Part shown: positions 1 to 8,178 of the stretch, piece by piece
How positions within the stretch are numbered: position 1 is the first letter of the stretch
How the letters are laid out: the number at the start of each line of letters is the position of its first letter
NCBI GenBank assembly: GCA_023511795.1
Contig: JAIMAU010000007.1
Coordinates: forward strand, 80,206 to 144,205
Reading direction: 5' to 3'
Source: Armatimonadota bacterium
Lineage (GTDB): Bacteria > Armatimonadota > UBA5829 > DTJY01
Length of the DNA: 64,000 nucleotides
Position numbers and translations under genes: made by a program
The notes under the pieces: model-generated
What the model was told of the DNA's origin: nothing
Databases searched by the model: none
Seen by the model: only the letters and a program-made list of their open reading frames with translations

Positions 1-37
1 TGTGTTGACTAATTTATAGGCTAATCAACTAGAGTAA

Positions 38-113
38 TGGTGAGCCCGGTGCGAATCGAACGCACGACCCACGCCTTAAAAGGGCGTTGCTCTGCCGACT
101 GAGCTACGGGCCC
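38..113 (-). tRNA. tRNA-Lys (anticodon UUU)
   Basis: The minus strand folds as a complete cloverleaf with a seven-pair acceptor stem (GGGCCCG with CGGGCTC, one G-U pair), a D arm GTAGCTCAGTCGGCAGAGC, an anticodon loop CTTTTAA giving UUU, and a T arm with GTTCGATTC. The CCA end is encoded at 38-40. The mature body is 41-113. It is divergent from ftsY. Confidence 0.97.
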
Positions 114-130
114 ACATTGGTGAACACATA

Positions 131-160
131 ATTATACCACATGTGGTATAAAATAATCAA
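131..160 (-). promoter_or_regulatory. promoter of tRNA-Lys with embedded 18-bp palindrome
   Basis: Reading leftward, TTGATT (155-160) and TATAAT (131-136) are separated by 18 bases and lie about 18 bases before the tRNA 5' end. A perfect 18-base palindrome (133-150, TATACCAC-AT-GTGGTATA) covers the spacer and overlaps the -10 box, so a dimeric regulator could bind here. The palindrome is seen directly; the regulatory role is inference. Confidence 0.5.
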
Positions 161-287
161 TAGTTTAGATTTCGCGGAAAACAATAAATGTGTGGAAATC
201 GCGCCATGTTCAGGAGGAAGCTTTTTAGGTAAAAGGGTAGCATGCTTGACGGCGTTGAAAAATCATGCTAAATTTCATAGTAAGTCG

Positions 288-311
288 CCCCGACTTTGTC
301 GGGGTATTTTT
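288..311 (+). terminator. intrinsic terminator or attenuator before ftsY
   Basis: The stem CCCCGAC (288-294) and GTCGGGG (298-304) closes a TTT loop and is followed by TATTTTTATT. It lies about 30 bases before the chosen ftsY start, so it either ends an upstream transcript or attenuates ftsY. Confidence 0.7.
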
Positions 312-339
312 ATTGCGTAAAGTTGGGATCGATTGCTAT

Positions 340-1215
340 ATGAGGTTGTTCAAAGGATTATTTCAAAAAGTTGACCAGCTGCTTTCTCGTGGCAGGCTGG
401 TGGATGACGAGTTTTTTGATGAACTTGAGGAGGCGCTCATACAGGCCGACTTAAACGTCCACACCACAATGCGCATAGTTTCTGGTCTGAGGGAAGACGC
501 TCGAAAGGAGCGAATCTCAGAACCCGAGCAGGTGCGCGAAAGGCTCAAGCAGCAGCTAGCCGAAATATTATGCCAAGGAGAGGGTCCTGCACTGCGTGGT
601 TCTGATGGGCTTTCTACCTATCTTATAGTTGGCGTGAATGGCACGGGGAAGACGACTTCGATTGCAAAACTTGCGCACAGATTCAAATCGCAGGGGAAGC
701 GGGTAATCCTAGCCGCGGCAGACACCTTCCGTGCGGCGGCAATTGATCAACTCGAGATATGGGCGAATCGAATTGGAGTTGATTTAATTAGACAGCGCGA
801 AGGTGCTGACCCAGCAGCAGTAGTCTATGATGCTATCCAGGCGGCAAAGTCGCGGAAAGCTGATGTTCTGATTGCCGATACAGCAGGTCGTCTTCACACA
901 AGAAGCAATCTCATGGAAGAACTAAAAAAAATTAGTCGAGTGATTGAACGTGAGTTGGGCCGCCCTGCCGATGAAACACTGCTGGTGCTTGATGCTACCA
1001 CCGGTCAGAACGCAATCAGCCAGGCTAGAGAGTTCCTAAGCGCCGTTAATGTTACTGGAATTGTGCTGGCAAAGCTTGATGGTACTGCAAAAGGCGGAAT
1101 AGTTGTAACAATAAAGGACGAATTGGGTATACCTATCAAGCTTGTTGGCACCGGAGAGAAACTTGAAGACTTGGAAGAGTTCAACTGCAATGACTTCGTG
1201 GAGTCTCTTTTATAG
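340..1215 (+). CDS. ftsY: signal recognition particle receptor FtsY (NG domain only)
   Basis: SRP receptor GTPase that docks SRP-ribosome complexes at the membrane for co-translational insertion. The 291-residue product has the helical N domain (about 1-90) followed by the G domain, with G1 GVNGTGKTTS, the AADTFRAAA motif, G3 DTAGR, G4 AKLDGTAKGG and the closing GTGEKLEDLEEF motif. The acidic A domain of E. coli FtsY is absent, as in many Gram-positive and thermophilic versions. The frame stays open upstream to 265, but that extension would run through the terminator hairpin at 288-311, so the ATG at 340 (MRLFKGLFQK) is chosen. It stands alone, with an intrinsic terminator after it. Confidence 0.96.
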   Translation: MRLFKGLFQKVDQLLSRGRLVDDEFFDELEEALIQADLNVHTTMRIVSGLREDARKERISEPEQVRERLKQQLAEILCQGEGPALRGSDGLSTYLIVGVNGTGKTTSIAKLAHRFKSQGKRVILAAADTFRAAAIDQLEIWANRIGVDLIRQREGADPAAVVYDAIQAAKSRKADVLIADTAGRLHTRSNLMEELKKISRVIERELGRPADETLLVLDATTGQNAISQAREFLSAVNVTGIVLAKLDGTAKGGIVVTIKDELGIPIKLVGTGEKLEDLEEFNCNDFVESLL

Positions 1216-1591
1216 AAGTTAATTTCCTTTCAACTTAGTCATTTTAAAAGGCGTCGAAAGCGTAGTCGCGAATAAGTACATATTTTGCATATAATTTAGC
1301 TAAAATTGGCGAAAAGCCCTCGGAGAATTCGGAACTAGCCGGGGGCTTTTGATTTTAATACATCAGAGTAGCTATGAGTATTATTGCTGTCTGCTACAAT
1401 TTTTAGATGTTGAACTGCTGGTCCTATTGGATTTTAACAGGAAATTGCAAGTTTTGATTGATATTTGGATTGGTGATTAATGAATTAGGGAATGGTAGCA
1501 ATATCGTTTGAGTCCGCACGAGGCTACCCATAAAGTTGGCTAGTTGAAAGGAATGTATCATTTATACGCTCAAACCAGGGGAGATGTTCTA
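1216..1591. other. intergenic region between ftsY and the ABC transporter
   Basis: This 376-base stretch holds the ftsY terminator at 1312-1350. Apart from that hairpin I see no RNA gene, repeat or convincing short gene, and no clear sigma-70 promoter for the downstream transporter. Confidence 0.6.
1312..1350 (+). terminator. intrinsic terminator of ftsY
   Basis: An 11-pair stem, AAAGCCCTCGG with CCGGGGGCTTT (one G-U pair), is followed by TTTTGATTTT. Confidence 0.8.
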
Positions 1592-3313
1592 ATGAACCGT
1601 CAGCCTCGAATTTTTGGTCTTGTATGGCCGCCAAGCAGATTGGCTACGTGGGCGGATGTTATTATTATAGTTGGAATCGGTGTTTTAATTTATATAGGAG
1701 TTGAGTTAGCAAGGGGTGCGCCTAAAGTAATTAGCGGACCTAAGATATCCCTTGAACCGTCTGCATTGGCGCTATACGCTGTGTTGTCTACCGCAAGAAT
1801 GGCTGCCGCATATATACTGTCTATGTTATTCACGATTGTGTATGGATATATCGCTGCTAGAAACCGAAGTGCCGAATGGATAATGATACCGCTTCTCGAT
1901 GTCTTTCAAAGTGTGCCAATACTTTCTTTTCTTCCGGTCGTTCTACTTAGTCTTTCCGCGATAATGCCAGAAAAGATAGCTGCTGGGTTGGCATCTATCG
2001 TGCTAATATTCACCAGCCAAGTTTGGAACCTAACATTCGCTTGGTATCAATCGCTTACGACAATTCCAAACGAGCTTTGTGAGGTCAGTGCAATCTTTCG
2101 ATTTAACACCTGGTTTCGCCTTAAGGTGCTAGAGCTTCCGTTTGCCGCTATTAGCCTAATTTGGAATAGTATGATGAGCTGGGCAGGCGGTTGGTTTTTC
2201 TTAATGGCAGCGGAGATTTTCACGGTTGGCAACCGCGATTTCCGGCTGCCTGGGCTAGGTAGTTACCTACAGACCGCCGCAAACGAAGGCGACGTGCGCT
2301 CTATTTTACTGGGAATCCTGACCTTAGTATTGGTTATAGTCGCTTTGGATCAGCTTGTTTGGCGTCCTCTCTTGGTTTGGGCTAAACGTTTCAGATTGGA
2401 AATGGTTACCGGCGCTCCTGAGCCTCATTCTTGGTTTTACGATGTTTTACATAGTTCATTACTTGTTAAGTGGTTCAGTAGTAGCATATTGCAGCCACTT
2501 GGGGAAAAATTTGATACTTGGTCATTGCGGCACTTCCCGGCCGATGTCAAAAAAGCTGAAAGTCATCGAAAGCCTTCCACGGCTATTGCTGTGTTTGCAA
2601 TTTTAATAGGGGGGCTTGCGTATGGTGCATATCGTGCATCGGAAATGCTTGTCGAATTATCATTGGCAGAATGGTTGGATATAGGCATTGGTGTGCTTGC
2701 AACGTTGGCACGCGTAGCAATTTCGCTCGTTGTGGCTCTTGCATGGACAATACCCGTGGGAACCATTTTGGGAACTAACCGAAAGCTGGCAACTTGGATT
2801 CAGCCAGTGGTTCAGGTGATGGCGTCAATTCCTGCTACTGCTTTCTTCCCAATTCTAGTTATGTTTCTAATCGGTCTGAAAGGTGGGATTAATTTTGTGG
2901 CGGTTCTCCTGATGCTAATGGGCACCCAGTGGTATCTTCTTTTTAATGTGATTGCTGGAGCAAGCGAGATTCCGCAGGACCTTAAGTATACATCAATTCT
3001 ATTGGGGTTGAACAAATGGGAGCAGTGGCGAACACTTACTCTTCCTGCATTGTTTCCATATATTATTACAGGCGCAATAACAGCAAGTGGCGGAGCATGG
3101 AATGCCAGCATTGTTGCCGAATACGTTGAGTTCGGCAAGAAAACCATTTTTACAACCGGCATCGGCTCCACTATTGCGCGTGCGACTGCCACAGGTAACT
3201 TCCCGCTTCTGCTAGCATCTACAATCAGCATGATTTTGGCAGTTGTGCTTATCAACCGGTTGTTTTGGCGGCGCCTTTATCGGATAGCCGCAGATAGGTA
3301 TAAATTGGAGTAA
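1592..3313 (+). CDS. ABC transporter permease, two fused BPD_transp_1 domains (NitT/TauT type)
   Basis: Membrane subunit of an ABC importer of the nitrate/sulfonate/taurine class. The 573-residue protein carries two complete permease domains in one chain, so one polypeptide can replace a permease dimer. EAA-loop-like segments occur around 165-205 (the FNTWFRLKVLELPF region) and 465-510 (the NKWEQWRTLTLPALFPYIITG region), each within about six predicted membrane spans. The ATG at 1592 is preferred because GGGGAG precedes it at proper distance; upstream in-frame ATGs have no clear ribosome site. The ATPase gene starts 4 bases after the stop. No periplasmic binding protein gene is adjacent, so the substrate cannot be told from context. 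Confidence 0.88.
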   Translation: MNRQPRIFGLVWPPSRLATWADVIIIVGIGVLIYIGVELARGAPKVISGPKISLEPSALALYAVLSTARMAAAYILSMLFTIVYGYIAARNRSAEWIMIPLLDVFQSVPILSFLPVVLLSLSAIMPEKIAAGLASIVLIFTSQVWNLTFAWYQSLTTIPNELCEVSAIFRFNTWFRLKVLELPFAAISLIWNSMMSWAGGWFFLMAAEIFTVGNRDFRLPGLGSYLQTAANEGDVRSILLGILTLVLVIVALDQLVWRPLLVWAKRFRLEMVTGAPEPHSWFYDVLHSSLLVKWFSSSILQPLGEKFDTWSLRHFPADVKKAESHRKPSTAIAVFAILIGGLAYGAYRASEMLVELSLAEWLDIGIGVLATLARVAISLVVALAWTIPVGTILGTNRKLATWIQPVVQVMASIPATAFFPILVMFLIGLKGGINFVAVLLMLMGTQWYLLFNVIAGASEIPQDLKYTSILLGLNKWEQWRTLTLPALFPYIITGAITASGGAWNASIVAEYVEFGKKTIFTTGIGSTIARATATGNFPLLLASTISMILAVVLINRLFWRRLYRIAADRYKLE

Positions 3314-3317
3314 ACCT

Positions 3318-4628
3318 ATGGCAGTTGAAGCGTTGGTCAAGCTTGATAGGGTGACTCAGAAATATTTTACGGGCAAAAAAGAGTTCATCGCTATTCGCGA
3401 TGTAAGCCTTACTGTATACGATGGCGAATTTGTCGTGCTAGTTGGACCCTCAGGTTGTGGAAAGAGCACTTTGTTGAGGATTGTTACTGGTTTGCAGAAA
3501 CCAAGTGAAGGAGAAGTTTTTTATCGTGGACAACTTGTCGTGGGTGTAAACCCTCATGCAACGATTGTCTTTCAAACATTTGCACTTTTTCCATGGTTGA
3601 CTGTCCAGCAAAATGTGGAGGTTGTTCTTAAAGCTCGTGGTGTTCCAGGTCCTGATCGCATTCACAAAACCATCGAACTCCTTGACCGTGTAGGACTAGA
3701 TGGTTTTGAAACGGCGTATCCACGTGAGCTTTCAGGAGGTATGCGCCAAAAAGTTGGATTTGCACGGGCAATGGCGGTGGAGCCAGAATTATTATGTCTA
3801 GACGAACCCTTCTCAGCGCTGGATGTGCTGAGTGCCGAATCATTGCGCGGCGAGCTTCTTGAGCTTTGGTTGAGTGGAGGCATTCCTACGAAGGCGATAC
3901 TGATGGTTACGCATAATATAGAAGAAGCCGTTTTTCTGGCAGATAGGATTGTTGTGATGGAAAAGGATCCTGGTAGAATAGTGGCGGATGTAGTCGTGGA
4001 TTTACCGCAGCCTCGCCAACGTAAATCTCCAAATTTCGCGAACTTAGTAGACCATGTCTATTCAATACTTGCAGGTCAGACGCGGCCAGAACATATCGAG
4101 CTTGGCACGGCGCCTGGAGAGCCAGGGCACACTCGAGCTTTGCCCAACATAGCGATAGCCGACCTAGCAGGCGTGCTTGAGCGGCTAATAGAAATGCCCA
4201 ATCATACTGCTGATATATTTAGGCTTGCGGAGGAACTGCGAGTTGATTCGGATCGTTTGCTAAGGGTTACCGATGCGGCGGAGCTCCTAGGGTTTGCAAC
4301 TCTTTCTCAAGGCGATATCACTTTAACCCCACTGGGCGAGGCATTTGCCGAAGCCCGAATCAACACCCGAAAAGAGATATTTGCAACGCGAATACGTAGG
4401 TTACCGTTGTTTCAATGGCTGCTTAGAATGCTTGATGCAGCAGATAAACACCAAATTGAGCGGGACGTTGCAATTGCAGCGCTTGAATTGGAATTTCCGC
4501 CGCGGGAAGCTAAGCGTCAGCTTGATTTGATCATCGAATGGGGTCGATATGCTGAGTTGTTGGAATATGACCATGTGAGCGGCTTGATATTCCTTAGCGC
4601 CAGTAGTGTCGTTGCAGCACAGGCTTAG
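3318..4628 (+). CDS. ABC transporter ATP-binding protein with C-terminal AAA-associated domain
   Basis: ATPase subunit of the importer encoded immediately upstream. The ABC domain (about 1-250) shows Walker A GPSGCGKST, the Q-loop, the signature LSGGM, Walker B LLCLDEP and the H-loop histidine in THNIEEA. Residues about 285-430 are an added winged-helix-like extension of the AAA_assoc_C type found on a subset of NitT/TauT ATPases, thought to be regulatory. It begins 4 bases after the permease stop, implying co-translation. Substrate unknown; the arsC-like gene follows 43 bases later, which may be an operon link. Confidence 0.9.
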   Translation: MAVEALVKLDRVTQKYFTGKKEFIAIRDVSLTVYDGEFVVLVGPSGCGKSTLLRIVTGLQKPSEGEVFYRGQLVVGVNPHATIVFQTFALFPWLTVQQNVEVVLKARGVPGPDRIHKTIELLDRVGLDGFETAYPRELSGGMRQKVGFARAMAVEPELLCLDEPFSALDVLSAESLRGELLELWLSGGIPTKAILMVTHNIEEAVFLADRIVVMEKDPGRIVADVVVDLPQPRQRKSPNFANLVDHVYSILAGQTRPEHIELGTAPGEPGHTRALPNIAIADLAGVLERLIEMPNHTADIFRLAEELRVDSDRLLRVTDAAELLGFATLSQGDITLTPLGEAFAEARINTRKEIFATRIRRLPLFQWLLRMLDAADKHQIERDVAIAALELEFPPREAKRQLDLIIEWGRYAELLEYDHVSGLIFLSASSVVAAQA

Positions 4629-4671
4629 TCATGAAGGAAGAAGTTTTTACAATTTAAAAAGAAGTTTAAAA

Positions 4672-5112
4672 ATGAAAAAAGTTCTTTTCATTTGTATTCA
4701 CAATTCAGAGCGAAGTCAGATGGCTGAGGCTTTCGCAAAGAAATTTGGCAAGGGCAAAATCATTGCCGAGTCAGCCGGGACATCGCCCGCAAAAACTATT
4801 AATCCCTCGGTTGTTCAAGTGATGGAAGAGATAGGCTATGATATGAGTGGCCACTATCCAAAGGTTTTGACGCCAGACATGATCAAGAGTGCGGATAGGG
4901 TAATTACAATGGGCTGTGGGGTGAATATGGATGACTCAGGCCGCAATGGTGCTGTGTGCCCGGTTGTATTTGTCGAATCTGAAGATTGGGGCATTAAAGA
5001 CCCAGAAGGTCAGCCTGTTGAGAAAGTCCGCGAGATTCGAGACCAGATTAAAGCGAAGGTAAAAAAGCTAGTTGAAGAGTTGACGGGAATTAGTACCAAT
5101 AATGAAGCATAA
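4672..5112 (+). CDS. low-molecular-weight phosphatase-fold arsenate reductase (ArsC, thioredoxin type)
   Basis: The 146-residue protein has the tyrosine-phosphatase P-loop C8-X5-R-S (CIHNSERS). It also has two further cysteines, C82 and C96, placed like the redox relay of thioredoxin-coupled ArsC. The WG-DPEG segment near the C-terminus is typical of this family. It would reduce arsenate to arsenite, or act as a protein tyrosine phosphatase; the cysteine relay favours the reductase. The frame is open from 4606 inside the ATPase gene, but MKKVLFICIHNSE aligns with the family start, giving ATG 4672. No arsR or efflux gene is adjacent. A hairpin terminator follows. Confidence 0.85.
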   Translation: MKKVLFICIHNSERSQMAEAFAKKFGKGKIIAESAGTSPAKTINPSVVQVMEEIGYDMSGHYPKVLTPDMIKSADRVITMGCGVNMDDSGRNGAVCPVVFVESEDWGIKDPEGQPVEKVREIRDQIKAKVKKLVEELTGISTNNEA

Positions 5113-5176
5113 AAAGATTTGTAGCCTCTGCCTGGTATCATTTTTTAAAGAAGATTCTATTTTTACTTTTCTTAAG

Positions 5177-5204
5177 AAAAGATGTCATCAAATTGACATC
5201 TTTT
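5177..5204 (+). terminator. hairpin terminator after arsC-like gene
   Basis: Perfect 11-pair stem AAAAGATGTCA / TGACATCTTTT with a six-base loop; the T-rich right arm serves as the U-tract. Confidence 0.6.
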
Positions 5205-5317
5205 GGCGCTAGGGTTAGAATTGGCTAGAGCCAGGGTGACCGATTAGAACATTTAGTTCTAGACCAATCATCCCGACAATTACTTTGTAGGACCATATTA
5301 GTCATCGGAGGCACTGC

Positions 5318-6292
5318 ATGAGGGTACTCATCACTGGAATTACAGGAATGGCAGGCAGCCATTTGGCAGACTATCTGCTTTCACTGCCTGAAAAAATAGA
5401 AGTATATGGTACTTTTCGCTGGCGTAGTCGCATGGAAAACGTTGCTCATCTCGAAGGCAAAATAAATCTCATCCAATGTGAGCTGACAGATTTTAGCAAT
5501 ACTGTCAGAGCGTTAGAAATCTCCAAACCTGATTTCATATTCCACCTTGCCGCTCAGAGCTATGTTCTTGCCAGTTGGAGTTCGCCGACTGCTACCATGC
5601 TAGAAAATCCCAGGATGCAAATAAACTTATTCGAGGCAATGTTGCTCCTGGGCATAGATTGTCCGATTCAGGTTGCCTTAAGTTCGGAAGAATACGGTAT
5701 GGTTTATCCTAATGAACTGCCAATTAACGAGGATAACCCCCTAAGGCCGTTGAGCCCTTATGCCGTTAGCAAGGTAACGCAAGATATGATGGCATATCAG
5801 TATTATAAAAGCCATGGGTTGAAGACAATTCGCACGCGCGCATTCAACCATGAAGGTCCTCGCCGTGGCGATGTTTTCGTAACGAGCAACTTTGCCAAAC
5901 AAATTGCACTGATAGAGGCTGGGAAGCAGGAGCCCGTGATTTACGTTGGCAACCTAAAAGCCAAGCGAGATTGGAGCGACGTCCGAGACGTGGTTCGTGC
6001 CTATTGGCTTGCGGTTAACAAATGTATTCCTGGCGAGGTCTATGTAATAGCATCGGGCAAGTGCTACAGCGTTGAAGAAATGCTAAATATGTTGCTTGAT
6101 ATGTCGACAGTCAAGGTTGAAATACGAGAAGATCCCGCCAGAATGCGGCCTTCAGATGTCATGGTACTTCAAGGTGATGCCTCCAAATTCAAAGCTCAAA
6201 CAGGATGGGAGCCAGCGATTCCACTGGAGCAAACACTAGCTGACCTGCTGAACCACTGGAGGGAGGAGGTTCAGCGACAAAATGTCCCATGA
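5318..6292 (+). CDS. SDR-family GDP-mannose 4,6-dehydratase-like enzyme
   Basis: Extended short-chain dehydrogenase of 324 residues with the Rossmann glycine motif GITGMAGSH at the N-terminus, SSEEYG carrying the active-site Ser/Glu, and PYAVSK with the catalytic Tyr and Lys. The FNHEGPRRGD-FVT segment resembles GDP-mannose 4,6-dehydratases, which make GDP-4-dehydro-6-deoxymannose. It is shorter than most GMD proteins and clearly homologous to its downstream neighbour, so a reductase or epimerase role is not excluded. A GGAGG site precedes the ATG. The next gene begins inside its last codons, pointing to a two-enzyme sugar-nucleotide operon for cell-surface glycans. Confidence 0.8.
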   Translation: MRVLITGITGMAGSHLADYLLSLPEKIEVYGTFRWRSRMENVAHLEGKINLIQCELTDFSNTVRALEISKPDFIFHLAAQSYVLASWSSPTATMLENPRMQINLFEAMLLLGIDCPIQVALSSEEYGMVYPNELPINEDNPLRPLSPYAVSKVTQDMMAYQYYKSHGLKTIRTRAFNHEGPRRGDVFVTSNFAKQIALIEAGKQEPVIYVGNLKAKRDWSDVRDVVRAYWLAVNKCIPGEVYVIASGKCYSVEEMLNMLLDMSTVKVEIREDPARMRPSDVMVLQGDASKFKAQTGWEPAIPLEQTLADLLNHWREEVQRQNVP

Positions 6293-7241
6293 GACGACGC
6301 TGATAACCGGAGTTGGCGGTTTCGTCGGGCGACATCTTGCCGAGCTATTAGTTAAATCAGGCGCGTTTGTATATGGAACAATACTTTCGCCTGAGGAAGT
6401 ATCCCCAGACAATCCAATTCCCGGCGTCGAGCTGATGGTTTGCCATCTAGAAAACCAGTCCAATGTCGAGGAAGTAGTAAATAGCGTACGGCCTTCGGTT
6501 GTGTATCATCTGGCGGCCCAAAGCTCGGTTTCACGCTCACTAAGCGATCCTATTGGGACCTTCAAGACGAACGTGATGGGAACACTTCATTTGTTGGAAT
6601 CACTAAGGAGCCTGCCGAACTTGAGAGTATTGGTGCTAATAAGTTCAGCCGAAGTGTATGGCGTAGTTTCCGAAGCTGACCTCCCCATTACCGAAAGGAC
6701 ATCCCTTGACCCTGTTAATCCATATGCATGCAGTAAGGCTTGTGCAGACCTGCTTGGAGTTCAATATTTCCGCATATTCCAAGTCCCGGTAATTAGGTTG
6801 CGGCCGTTCAACCATATTGGGCCTGGGCAATCGGACGCTTTTGTGGCATCAAACTTTGCACGTCAAATCGCTGAAATTGAAGCTGGAATTCGCCCCCATA
6901 AGCTCATGGTTGGTAATCTTGATGCAAAACGTGATTTTACCGATGTTAGGGATATCGTTCGTGCATATGTGTTGGCAGCAGAGAGGTGTTCGCCTGGAGA
7001 TGTATACAATATTTGCTCTGGCAAGGCAGTAAGCATACGTGAAGTATTAAACCAGCTTCTTACTTTGACATCTGTTCAGATTGAGGTTGTCCAGGAACCT
7101 GATCGCATGCGTCCATCGGATCTCCCAATACTTGTAGGTGATTACTCAAAGTTCCATGCAGAAACAGGTTGGACTCCCGAAATTTCACTCGGCCAGACAC
7201 TCAAGGATCTTCTGAATTTCTGGCGTGTGAGGGTATCCTAG
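6282..7241 (+). CDS. SDR-family GDP-4-dehydro-6-deoxy-mannose reductase-like enzyme
   Basis: A 319-residue extended SDR with GVGGFVGRH for cofactor binding, SSAEVYG, and PYACSK with the catalytic Tyr/Lys. The RPFNHIGPGQ segment is characteristic of Rmd-type reductases that turn GDP-4-dehydro-6-deoxymannose into GDP-D-rhamnose. It overlaps the upstream paralogue by 11 bases and shares the NFA-QIA-IEAG and GNL-AKRD blocks with it. This suggests an old tandem duplication split into dehydratase and reductase roles. Family is certain; exact substrate is inferred. Confidence 0.82.
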   Translation: MSHETTLITGVGGFVGRHLAELLVKSGAFVYGTILSPEEVSPDNPIPGVELMVCHLENQSNVEEVVNSVRPSVVYHLAAQSSVSRSLSDPIGTFKTNVMGTLHLLESLRSLPNLRVLVLISSAEVYGVVSEADLPITERTSLDPVNPYACSKACADLLGVQYFRIFQVPVIRLRPFNHIGPGQSDAFVASNFARQIAEIEAGIRPHKLMVGNLDAKRDFTDVRDIVRAYVLAAERCSPGDVYNICSGKAVSIREVLNQLLTLTSVQIEVVQEPDRMRPSDLPILVGDYSKFHAETGWTPEISLGQTLKDLLNFWRVRVS

Positions 7242-7326
7242 ACAGAGTTTTCCGGCTTTTTAGAAAAGTATGTCGTTTTAGCAGTAAGACAGAGTTGAAC
7301 CTTCGAGGCCGTTGATGGATAAGCAA

Positions 7327-7355
7327 TTGACATCTTTTGCCATCGCTGATATAAT
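7327..7355 (+). promoter_or_regulatory. consensus sigma-70 promoter
   Basis: TTGACA (7327-7332) and TATAAT (7350-7355) are both perfect consensus hexamers separated by exactly 17 bases. Transcription should start near 7362, about 70-100 bases before a strong terminator. Confidence 0.8.
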
Positions 7356-7361
7356 AACTCG

Positions 7362-7465
7362 GTTCTCTTAACGCGGTGTGTTGGTGGTTTCAACAAGTGA
7401 GATATATTTGGAAAATCTTAATCTAAAAGGTCAGCAAAGAAGCAGTGCTGACCTTTTATTTTTTT
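7362..7465 (+). ncRNA. candidate small RNA or terminated leader upstream of the phosphate operon
   Basis: The segment runs from the expected start of the perfect promoter to the end of the intrinsic terminator at 7425-7465. It contains no convincing gene, though one GTG-started frame is open through it. It could be a roughly 100-base small RNA, or an attenuated leader of the DUF47-PiT operon that begins at 7540. Only the promoter and terminator are seen; the transcript is inferred. Confidence 0.45.
7425..7465 (+). terminator. strong intrinsic terminator
   Basis: A perfect 12-pair stem AAAAGGTCAGCA / TGCTGACCTTTT with a nine-base loop is followed by ATTTTTTTT. Confidence 0.88.
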
Positions 7466-7539
7466 ACAACCTATGCTGAACTACGGTCACTTTTTAAATA
7501 CGGTGAACGATCGCTTCTTAGATCAGGAGGATTTATCGC

Positions 7540-8163
7540 ATGATACGTCTTTTACCTAAGCAGGAGTCATTCTACGATTTGCTAGAGAAACAGGTTCAGA
7601 TGGTAAACGAAGCAGCCCATATTCTTGTCCAGCTGATGGCCGATTGCCGTGATGCCGAAGACATTGCCTTCAAGATAAGAGCAATGGAGCATGACGCAGA
7701 TGAGCTAACCCATGAGGTAATTCGGAAATTGAATACTACTTTTGTCACCCCGCTTGACCGCGAGGACATTCATGCCCTCACAAGCGCTCTCGATGACATC
7801 ATGGATTATATTGAGGCTGCAGCCGACCGAATAGTTTTATATGAAATCACTCAACCTACGGAGGCGGCGGCCAAGCTTTCGAAGATTCTTGCTGAAGCCA
7901 CTGAACAAACCGTCCAAGCTGTTGGATGTCTTAGGGATATCAAACGCTCGGCGCCTGTGCGCGAAGCGTGCATTTTGATAAATCGTTTAGAAAATCAAGG
8001 CGATCAAGTAAATCGGGTTGCGATTGCAAAGCTATTCCAAATGCATGACAAGCCAATCGAAGCTCTCAAATGGCGCGAAATCTATGATCATATTGAGACA
8101 GCAATTGATAAGTGCGAGGATGTTGCCGATATAATTGAGTCAACTTGTCTGAAAAATGCTTAA
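7540..8163 (+). CDS. DUF47 / PhoU-like protein, Pit accessory (copy 1)
   Basis: All-helical cytoplasmic protein of 207 residues in the DUF47 (TIGR00153-like) family, thought to regulate PiT phosphate transporters. The family blocks are visible: an N-terminal LLPKQESFYDLLEKQ, E-HDADELTHEV with metal-binding acidic residues, FVTPLDREDIHAL, D-IMDYIEAAADR and the closing DKCEDVADIIE. An AGGAGG site at about 7525 precedes the ATG. It is followed after 15 bases by a paralogue and then by the permease, forming one operon. Confidence 0.92.
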   Translation: MIRLLPKQESFYDLLEKQVQMVNEAAHILVQLMADCRDAEDIAFKIRAMEHDADELTHEVIRKLNTTFVTPLDREDIHALTSALDDIMDYIEAAADRIVLYEITQPTEAAAKLSKILAEATEQTVQAVGCLRDIKRSAPVREACILINRLENQGDQVNRVAIAKLFQMHDKPIEALKWREIYDHIETAIDKCEDVADIIESTCLKNA

Positions 8164-8178
8164 CGCGGGAAGAAAAAA

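Noticed and set aside
265..339. N-terminal extension of ftsY to an upstream start
   Set aside because: The stretch contains a perfect terminator hairpin (288-311), and the protein it would add does not resemble an FtsY A domain.
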